DNA from: Ariolimax columbianus
Taxonomy: Eukaryota > Mollusca > Gastropoda > Stylommatophora > Arionidae
NCBI GenBank assembly: GCA_036924085.1
Contig: JAVGWX010000014.1
Span: 39,434,556-39,498,555, forward strand
Direction of reading: 5' to 3'
Length of the DNA stretch: 64,000 bases
A model generated the notes under the pieces. It saw only the letters and a list, made by a program, of their open reading frames with translations. It was not told where the DNA came from and ran no database searches. The first letter of the stretch is position 1. Every line of letters begins with the position of its first letter. A program made the position numbers and the translations under genes. Shown piece after piece: positions 56,700 through 64,000 of this stretch.

Positions 56700-57180
56700 A
56701 CTTATGAAAATAATTATGTCCAGCACAAAAAATAAAAATCTTCAATTCCAATGTAAAGTCTGTTCTATCGTATGGCTCTGAAACATGCAGAACAACAGAA
56801 AAGCTACAGACTTTCATAAATTAATGCCTGCACAGAATAGATAGATTTAAATTGTATGCTAAGATCACTAATGTGGAACTGTTTGAAAGAACCAGACATA
56901 TATATGTTGAACATGACATGAGGAGAAGGTGCTGACATTGGATAGGGCATACATTAAGGCAACCAGCTGAAAGCATTAAAAAACAGTCTCTGTTCTGGAA
57001 TCCCCAAGGCAAGTGAAGTAGAGCCAGACCAAAACACACATGGAGAAGAAAGATTGAGACAAACATACAGGAAATACTTGGACAGAGCTGGAACAGATGG
57101 CCCAGAACAGGAAGGCATGCATGTATTTGTCGATTAATTCATTAGGCTCCTGCAGCATTCGGGCAATAGATGTATGGATG
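56700..57180 (+). mobile_element. LINE 3' fragment (group of 34925)
   Basis: Plus-strand codons LSYGSETCRTTEKLQTF, HRIDRFKLYAKITNVELFER, HWIGHTLRQPAESIKKQSL, WNPQGK, TWRRKIETNIQEI. Stops interrupt the frame. Confidence 0.8.
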
Positions 57181-57321
57181 CAAATATATGTTAGTATTTT
57201 TACATGTGTATGTATATGTAATGTGTATATGAGTATTTATGTGCACATTTATGTATGTTTTGTCTTTGTATAGGTATTGCCTGTCAAGATGTATGTTTTT
57301 GAAAATTTATATTGGTCTACT

Positions 57322-57385
57322 CCATTTGAAATTTGAGATCACTAACACCTCACACCCCTACGGCAGTAATGCTATAGGTTACTTT
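57322..57385 (+). repeat. SINE family A alternative 3' segment
   Basis: gagatcactaacacctcaca and ggcagtaatgctataggtta match the complement of 30191-30250. Tail ttactttactttttttt. Confidence 0.55.
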
Positions 57386-57694
57386 ACTTTTTTTTTACTC
57401 CCATCTTACCTGGCTACTTTTCTCACACTCACACATTCCTGGTCACTTCAGCTTCGTGTTGGATAGAAATAGTGATCAGATGAATAGCTCTCCAATCTCT
57501 GTTCATCATTCTTATGATTTGTTAGGTATTTTCATTTGTGTTGTTTTGTTTTTGTACCTAGTTTAATTTAGTTGAAGAATCAGCGTCATTGCACACAGTT
57601 TAACTCATAAGTGCTCTGTTCTTCTCCATATTTCGTAACACCAGCGAGAATCCTGTAATAGATTGGGTAGATTTTTAACATAATTTTGAATTTT

Positions 57695-57905
57695 GCAGAG
57701 CAGCGGCTGTTAAGCTTACTCTTATTGATTTCCAACTGCAGAGGAATTTTTAAAGTGCACTACACTGTACAAGGATGTCAATCTCTACTACTCAGAGATC
57801 TGGGGGAAATACCAGAAAGTCCACGTGAAAAAAGCACGGTCTCCACCATGATTTGAACCCGCGATCTCTAGTACCCGAGGCCGACGTCTTACCTTGAGGC
57901 CACTC
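57695..57905 (-). repeat. SINE family D, antisense copy 3
   Basis: On the minus strand: gattgagtggcctcaaggta, cggcctcgggtactagagat, B box cgggttcaaatcatg, and taagcttaacagccgctgc. Confidence 0.72.
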
Positions 57906-58054
57906 AATCCCACATTTTTGTACCTGACAAAGGCCACTTGGTTGCAATGTATTTTTTGTTTTTCTTTATATTAAAGTGCAGTGTCTGGGCTATAACTGTT
58001 TATGTTGTTTTCAACTAAATTTACAGCTAATATTTTATCATGCTTTTTTTGCAG

Positions 58055-59495
58055 GTATCAAATGGAAATATTCCTAGCATACAGCTGCCACGTAAATCCA
58101 CAGATCCCTCATCTGCAGCGACACCAAGTTTGACGAGTTACAAGGCAATTTTTACCAGCCCGTCAAGCGGAGGGCACAGATTAACAGCAACTCAGGCAGG
58201 GTTATCCGAGTCTTTGAACTGCTCTATTCAAGGCTTTTCAAGTTTAAAGAGTCAGCTTTTCAGCAGAGGTTCAAACAGTATTGTTTCAAAGTCTATTGAA
58301 TATAAAAATATTTCAGCATCAATGCAAAACCAGGATAGACAATCTGAAGAGCATTTGTCCCATACTGATTTGAGCCAACTAATAACGGAGAAAAAATCTG
58401 ACAGACAGGTTCAATTTGAGACAGATGTCAATCAATTAACAAGACACCCAAATAAGCAGGGGTTAACTCTGAATCATAATTTAACATTGTCAACCATTTT
58501 GGGACATTCAGCAAATGTTGCTGAAGATAATGTGAACACCTCAGATGAGTTCCTCACACACCATTCGTCCGTACTCACTGCTTCTTTAAATACTCCACTC
58601 ATCAGCTCAACCAATGCACAGATAACTGTACCCACAAATAAGATGCAGGAGCATCAGCATAATACAGATTTAAATATTGAAATGAGTGTTGGTAATAGGG
58701 GCTCTCATCACGAAGATGATGCATCTGTTCTTGTTTTGAACGGCCTTAACGTAGCACAAACATACATAGGGGAACAGTCAAGCAGTGATTGTCATGTAAA
58801 TGATATTTCTGGAATGAAGATAGAGATTCCAATGATGGCTCAGAAGGATTGTTCTCAGGAAGTTTTATCCGCTTCTTGTTCTAATAATAATTCTATTTTT
58901 ATGATCTATAAAGACAGCGAAGGAAGCGTTATTATGGTTCCTAAGATGTTTTACAGCAATGCAATTCAGAACAGCTCACAAGCAGTAGATGCATTTCAGG
59001 CAAGTAGATCAAGTACAAGCAACACAGAATTATCTTTAGAAAATGGATCGCACAATTTTCAGTCAAACCATATTCAGCAGCAGGTCTCAGAGTCTGGTGT
59101 CCATCATGATGTAATGAACACAAGTGACAACTCACCAGGTATCTCACACCATTATTACATCCAAAACTTGGGCACCAGTTTTGTCAACCAGGCCCAAATT
59201 TTATCCAATGTAGATGCTAACACAGTTTTGACCAGTTCTGAAGGCTCTTATATAATCAACCAATCCACAAGCATGACACCAAGCACCAATCATGCCAAAA
59301 CTCAAGCACGTAAGGCAGCAGTGACGCAGAGGACTCAAGCATCCAGTGCTAGACATTGTGAAACAGCAGCTTTAGAAAAGGAAAGATACATTATCAAACC
59401 AAGAAAAGCAGAGGGATCTTCAAAAAGTCCAAGTGCCAACTTAGAGAAGTCGAATAGGAATGTCAAAAGAACTGTTCAGACTTCACTATTGAAAG
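58055..59495 (+). CDS. Zinc-finger protein gene, exon 2 (coding)
   Basis: It encodes 480 codons plus one base, joined in phase 0 to exon 1 through the acceptor tttttttgcag. The composition matches exon 1 (Ser, Asn, Gln, His rich, no fingers), with a basic segment near the end (IIKPRKAEGSSKSPSANLEK). The donor is gaaag/gtaact. Its long open frame without TE similarity and matching composition support it as real coding sequence. The first intron (54700-58054) is 3.4 kb of transposon debris. Confidence 0.87.
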
Positions 59496-59659
59496 GTAAC
59501 TTTTGATGTTACAGATTTTATTTATTAGAATGAGATATCTTTATAAAAACATTGATGTAGGCATATGGATGAAATCAATTTACATCTCATATGAATCAGG
59601 CATTACGTAACAGCAATTTTATTAAAAATATGTTTACAAGAGTGCCAACCATAAATTTC

Positions 59660-60600
59660 TTTATGTCTTATTTTTTTGTGTGCATAGTCCTCGTGCTTGG
59701 CAACACACTTTGCCCACCTGTCCACTAGCTTGTGGATGACCAACACACTTTGTCTACCTGTCCATTAACTTGTGGATGTCCAACACACTTTGTCCACATG
59801 TCCACTAGCTAAGTGGATGTCCAACAAACTTTGTCCACCTGTCCACTAGCTTGTGGATGTCCAACACACTTTGTCCACCTGTCTACTAGCTTGTGGATGT
59901 CCAACACACTTTGCCCACCTGTCCACTAGCTTGTGGATGACCAACACACTTTGTTCACCTGTCCACTAGCTTGTGAATGACAACATACTTTGCCCACCTG
60001 TCCACTAGCTTGTGCATGTCCAACACACTTTGTCCACCTGTCTACTAGCTTGTGGATGACCAACACACTTTGTCTACCTGTCCATTAACTTGTGGATGTC
60101 CAACACACTTTGTCCACTAGCTAAGTGGATGTCCAACAAACTTTGTCCACCTGTCCACTAGCTTGTGGGTGTCCAACACACTTTGTCCACCTGTCTACTA
60201 GCTTGTGGATGCCCTTTAGAAAAAAGTCTTTTGTCGTGGCCTTGAGCCAATTTTGCATTGCCTCGTCAGCTGCCTTGGAACCCATCTGCTACACACTTTC
60301 CTATAACCGAGGTCATCATGGACAATTTTGTGCGCAGTGCCGTGACTCATGTTGAAATCTACAACTATTTCATCAATAGTGACTCGCCTATTGTCTCGGA
60401 TTAGCTGGTCGATCTGCTGTTTCACTGTGTGAGTCGTCACACTTGCTGGTCTCCCACGCCGCGGTTTTTCAATAACAGTTTGTCTTGCGTTTTGAAATCT
60501 TTCTACCCATTCACTGGTTGTCCAGTGATAGTGTCTGACTTTGGTGTTACACTGTTTAGTATATTCTCTGTTTGACCCTGTGCATTACTGTCTTGTGTTT
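59660..60600 (-). pseudogene. Mariner transposase relic, core deleted, C-terminus expanded
   Basis: The minus strand starts with SEWVERFQNARQTVIEKPR and VKQQIDQLIRDNRRVTIDEI, then GTAHKIVHDDLGYRKVCSRW and VPRQLT, the two helix-turn-helix parts of a SETMAR/mariner-type transposase. It then jumps, with a frame change, to the C-terminal EAMQNWLKATTKDFFLKGIH. The catalytic DDD region (roughly 200 codons in intact relatives) is missing. After HKLVDRWTKCV comes a 40-base tandem repeat (59700-60213), and the natural end (WAKCVAKHEDYAHKK) appears only beyond it, near 59665-59712. It lies in intron 2 of the zinc-finger gene. Confidence 0.88.
59700..60213. repeat. 40-base minisatellite made of transposase codons
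   Basis: The unit on the plus strand is aacacactttgtccacctgt followed by ccactagcttgtggatgtcc, about 13 copies. Its complement encodes HKLVDRWTKCV in one register, the same residues found at the transposase C-terminus. A larger period of 320 bases (8 units) is also visible: the variant gaccaacacactttgtctac occurs at about 59738 and 60058, followed by the same series of variants (ccattaac, ctaagtggatg, caacaaac). Confidence 0.92.
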
Positions 60601-60915
60601 GTCTTTGATGTTAAATTGTTCTATTTAGGGGACGGCGTGACCTAGTGGTTAAGTGACACGGCTCACAAGCCGAAGGTGCTGAGTTCGATCCCCATCACAG
60701 CCCCGGCCATTACCCCAGGAAAGCAAACCCTTATAAAATGCAGGAGGAAGCAGACCCTTACATAAAATGCAAGCTGAAGTCGGATGCACTGAGCTGACAG
60801 GCACAAAAGAAAAACCACAGTGCAATGCACACCGACTTGGAGATTAGAGAAATAAGGCGAACGCAAAAACAAAAAAATTGTTCTATTTGTCCCTGTGTAT
60901 TACAGTCCAGCTGTA
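60530..60915. repeat. Intronic tandem repeat of about 75 bases, left part
   Basis: Units contain gtctttggtgttaaa, ctgtttgtccctgtg and attacagtccag variants. A family B SINE interrupts it at 60628-60874. It continues at 62137-62720 beyond the LTR. Confidence 0.75.
60628..60874 (+). repeat. SINE family B, copy 5
   Basis: Head ggggacggcgtgacctagtg, gtggttaagtgacacggc, B box gagttcgatcccc, core gctgaagtcggatgcactga, end aataaggcgaacgcaaaaac. Duplication aaattgttctattt at 60613-60626 and 60875-60888. Confidence 0.92.
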
Positions 60916-62132
60916 GCAGGGTAGGCTTACTTAGTTAGTTATCTAAAGAGTTACAATATAGACTGTAAGATGTTACACTTCAATCACAGAAAACCCTAAA
61001 ACTATCGTTAATCATTAAGAAAGAGTAATATAATTTATTTACAAGAATAATTGTTACACAATATCAACAAAAGAAATGAACTACTAGCTAACTAAATATC
61101 ATATACTAAACTAACACAGAAGATTCAAGCAATAAGCTGTTGATGTCACCTACAAACTATTACCCAGGTTCTAATTCTCATATTTGAAATAACATAAACC
61201 CTAAACTTAGAAGAATTCAATCATATTACAAATCAGTGGTTCTAGCTAACTCATTGTCTTCTGTCATTCCTCCATACGTCATCTAGCTGGGGATGAATCT
61301 GCAGACCTGTGTCAGAGTTGACTGCTTTATGCTGTCGGGCGTACAAACATAGGTTAACAAATGAACTCCCGAAGGAGACTTTGGGATTTGATCCCAGAAT
61401 TCTGGAAGAACCCCTTTTTTGCCACCAATTTCACGAGATGAGAGACTTTGATCGTAGAAGGGTCACTATTCCTTCAATAGACACCAATGCAGTGGTCCTG
61501 GAGAACAGTCGGACTGCCTTGTAGATCAATCTCAATTCTTACCCAGACAAATCTGCACACTGGCATGTGATCAGATCTCTTTCTCTTATTGCTTACAGGG
61601 TGTCCATCATTCGCACCTTTTACCATAAATGCTAGGCTCTAGGGATAACCACCCCATAAAGTCTCTCTCCGAATCTCCTAAATTTCTCTGTACATTGTCT
61701 TTTATAGATTCTTTTCTTAGTTATAGAAACAAAAATGGCCGCCGAGTGGTCCTCCTCAGTTGTCTGGTTAGCTATCAATCTAATTTGGCCCCGCCTTTCT
61801 AATATCTTATTGGCTACAATACCTACAAGTCGCTGTCATTCTAAATGTGATAGCCTGATGTGTGAGTTCTTGTTGTCAACCAAACATATGTCTGGTACCA
61901 GAATGGTAAATCTGACACCTACTGTCAATCTAGACAAGTTTTCCACCTATAGTTAATACTAACTTCTCGCTTCCTGGTCAGCCTAGTGTCGACACAGGCA
62001 TTACTTGACCTTGGAGTGACCAGGGCTCATCAACCAACATTCAAGCAACATTTGATTCCCATAGAATACAGTTGGGAGGGAGCCCCTACTTCCACTGCTC
62101 CAAGGGCATAGGCTCTACAGGGAACTGTTACA
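60912..62132 (+). mobile_element. Solo LTR, 1221 bases
   Basis: Starts tgtagcagggtagg and ends cagggaactgttaca. A 4-base duplication cagc lies at 60908-60911 and 62133-62136. It matches 22631-23555 at both ends. It interrupts the 75-base tandem repeat. The internal frames (61309-61524, 61735-61956) have no gag or pol motif. Confidence 0.8.
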
Positions 62133-62136
62133 CAGC

Positions 62137-62720
62137 ATTTGTGTAAGTGTCTGTCTTTGGTGTTAAACTGTTCAATATCTTTTCTGTTTGACCATGTGCA
62201 TTACTGTCTTGTGTTTGTCTTTGGTGTCAAATTGTTCAGTATTTTCTCTATTTGTCCATGTGTATTAGAGTCCAGTGTTTGTTGTTAGTGTTTTTGTTGT
62301 TAATATGTTAAGTATCTTTTATGTTTGTCGTTGTGTGTTGTATGTCACATGTAGTGTCTGTTTTTTTGGTGTTAAATTGTCCAGGATCTTCTCTATTTGT
62401 CCCGATTTGTATTAGAACTTTGGTTAGGAAAAATAGCTGCTCAGTTAGAGGTCTGAAACCCTAATCCCCTTAAAAGTACTCTCCTTGGGACTTTACACAC
62501 TTCTCCCAGTGTTTGACCCTGCACATTATTGTCTTGTGTTTGGTGTTAAATTGTTAAATCATTCAGTATTATCTCTGTTTGTCCCTGTGACTAACAGTTA
62601 GTGTCTGTCTTTAGTGTTAAACTCTTCAGTGTTTTATCTGTTAGTTCTTGTGTTTTACAGTCCAGTGTTAGTGTCTATCTTTGGTGTTAAACTCTTCTGG
62701 TTTTTGTCTCTTATGTTGAC
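62137..62720. repeat. Intronic tandem repeat of about 75 bases, right part
   Basis: About six degenerate units with gtgtctgtctttggtgttaa and tctgtttgtccctgtg landmarks. A mariner fragment sits inside at 62415-62515. It ends close to the acceptor of exon 3 at 62745. Confidence 0.72.
62415..62515 (-). pseudogene. Mariner transposase C-terminal fragment
   Basis: The minus strand reads HWEKCVKSQGEYF, a stop, then GD: the usual WxKCVxxxGxYFEGD end of a mariner transposase, from a different family than the relic at 59660. Confidence 0.65.
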
Positions 62721-62744
62721 ATATATCTGTGTTTAATCTTTCAG

Positions 62745-62823
62745 AACATGGGGTCAGTGGTGTGACCGTCCGGGACGATGATAAGAAGAGCCGATGCTTT
62801 ACCTGTAAATTTGATAAATGCAG
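62745..62823 (+). CDS. Zinc-finger protein gene, exon 3 (coding)
   Basis: 79 bases with acceptor aatctttcag and donor gcag/gtaaca. Spliced to exon 2 it reads EHGVSGVTVRDDDKKSRC followed by FTCKFDKC. The Cys pattern looks like the start of the main C2H2 finger block, which would then continue downstream. The phase (1 in, 2 out) agrees with exon 2 and with the possible exon at 63958. Confidence 0.78.
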
Positions 62824-62956
62824 GTAACATGCTTAGAGCGAGTGAGAGAAACTGACATTCATCTCGTTACTTTGTCTCATTAATATACCTCATTGTTGCT
62901 ATTAAAAGTTAATCATGCAGAGTTTCATTTTTTCATTGGTGTTTCTTGGTTGTTAA

Positions 62957-63218
62957 CCCTTTAGAGTCCAACCTAATTTACAAAATGTTAGTCTTAATGT
63001 CCAGAACAAGAACAATAATTGTATGTGTTTCATATGTTTATAAATTTTTAAAAAAGGCATTAAAACTAAAATTATGATTTTTAAATTTAAAGATACTGTT
63101 GTTTATAAATCAAATTTAGCTAAATAATAAGATATGGTTGATATGTGACTTGAGATAAATTGGATTATTAGTGGTACTACTCTAGTTGACTGCAATGAAC
63201 AATTTGGATTGTAAAGGG
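62957..63218. mobile_element. TTAA-flanked miniature inverted-repeat element
   Basis: TTAA at 62953-62956 and 63219-63222; ends ccctttagagtccaacc and the complement of ttggattgtaaaggg. 262 bases, no coding capacity. Confidence 0.78.
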
Positions 63219-63265
63219 TTAATCAGCTGCACTTGAGTGCCCACAAATGGTAGAAAACAGTAATA

Positions 63266-63735
63266 TGAGGCGTGTTCAAATGAAGCCGGACCAAACTACA
63301 ACAAGTGAACATACATATGATGTGCATGATGACGTCACTTTTGGTGTAAACAGCACATACCAACTGTGAAGTTTGCACAATTTCATTATCCTTTGACTCG
63401 TAGTTACCTCAGCAGACTGTTGAAAACATAGCGCGTGTGATACGGAATCCGTCTAGAGTTAATCAGCGTGCGGTGATTTGGTTTCTAACAGCTGAAGGAT
63501 GTCGACCAGTTGACATTCATCGTAGAATGCAGGCAGTGTATGGTGACAAACATGTGTCGAAGACAACAGTGAAGAACTGGACAACAATGTTTAAAAAAGG
63601 ACGTGAGTTAACGAAAGATCTTCCAAAACCAGGTCAGGCGCATATTGTTGCGTTAACTCACGTCCGAGACCAGATCAGCCGCATATTGTTGCGTTAACTC
63701 ACGTCCTTCTTTAAATATTGTTCTTTCCTTGTCCA
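63266..63735 (+). mobile_element. Mariner-like element with internal foldback, copy 4
   Basis: Left end tgaggcgtgttcaaatgaag after TA. It encodes the best-preserved transposase N-terminus (NPSRVNQRAVIWFLTAEGCR, PVDIHRRMQAVYG, SKTTVKNWTTMFKKGRE). At about 63651-63722 the coding strand turns back: ttaactcacgtccttctttaaa is the complement of the coding stretch at about 63590-63613. A gcatattgttgcgttaactc segment is present twice. Confidence 0.82.
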
Positions 63736-63915
63736 GTAAGACACTTTTAACAGCTTCTCATGGAAGGACACTGGATGTTGCCAAATATTACTTCTTTTAT
63801 TGGTATGTGTGTGATGGGCAGGATGGCAAAATGTGTTCTGCTGTCATGAGGGCTGTGCCGCAGGTACAGAGGTCCATAGTGGCAATCTTGAACTTATTGT
63901 ATAGATGCTATGACA
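63735..63915 (-). mobile_element. LINE 3' fragment
   Basis: Minus strand: SIYNKFKIATMDLCTCGTA and LMTAEHILPSCPSH, the Cys/His end of a LINE close to copy 1. It lies just upstream of the possible exon 4 acceptor. Confidence 0.75.
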
Positions 63916-63957
63916 AATGATTGACGCCTTACCAACCTCATCAAATTTGTTTTGCAG

Positions 63958-64000
63958 AATAGGTGGTTGTATGTCACTGGGAGGGGAGATTGAAGCAGCA
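63958..64000 (+). CDS. Possible exon 4 of the zinc-finger gene, cut by window edge
   Basis: A good acceptor (aaatttgttttgcag) precedes sequence open in the required phase, reading RIGGCMSLGGEIEAA after the split codon. The expected finger histidines are not yet visible in this short piece, so it could be chance. Confidence 0.4.

Noticed and set aside
59700..60213. CRISPR-like or independent satellite array
   Set aside because: There are no spacers; the unit is derived from mariner transposase codons.

Overview
This window looks like nuclear DNA of an animal, most likely a mollusc or another lophotrochozoan. The evidence is long introns with GT-AG splice sites, a multi-exon flavin monooxygenase gene, a C2H2-type zinc-finger gene, and a dense mix of LINE, SINE, mariner, LTR and TTAA-flanked elements. 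The species call is inference only. Background DNA is AT-rich and most of the window is repeats.

Layout. The first 35 kb hold no host exon that I can support. They contain an apparently intact non-LTR retrotransposon reading frame of 1301 codons (minus strand, 3094-6999) with endonuclease, reverse transcriptase, RNase H and a C-terminal Cys/His motif. Upstream of it, in the same orientation, lies a scrambled rDNA pseudogene made of 28S and 18S rRNA pieces (7513-8410). A second, 5'-truncated copy of the LINE (13795-16288) sits inside a DDE transposase relic with a 12-base target duplication. A third, decayed relative covers 17688-20450. Two solo LTRs of one family have 4-base duplications. There is also a 28-base minisatellite and many SINEs.

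From 35238 to 51863, minus strand, there is one complete gene: a flavin-containing monooxygenase of 433 residues in six exons. Every intron phase and splice site agrees, and the introns are full of transposons. About 1.4 kb away and divergently oriented begins a zinc-finger gene (plus strand, from 53293). It has two very long low-complexity coding exons (1407 and 1441 bases), a short exon that opens a Cys-rich finger, and a possible fourth exon at the window edge; its 3' part lies outside the window. The two genes may share a promoter region with a long AT run. I see no functional link between them.

The most unusual things are in the repeats. A 40-base minisatellite grew out of the last codons of an internally deleted mariner transposase. 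Mariner-like foldback elements have long inverted arms that include the transposase start. A short core module is shared by the 5' ends of LINEs and by two SINE-like families. The rRNA pieces are joined in a repeated 28S-18S order. I found no CRISPR array, no operon, and no candidate for a defence or biosynthetic system.
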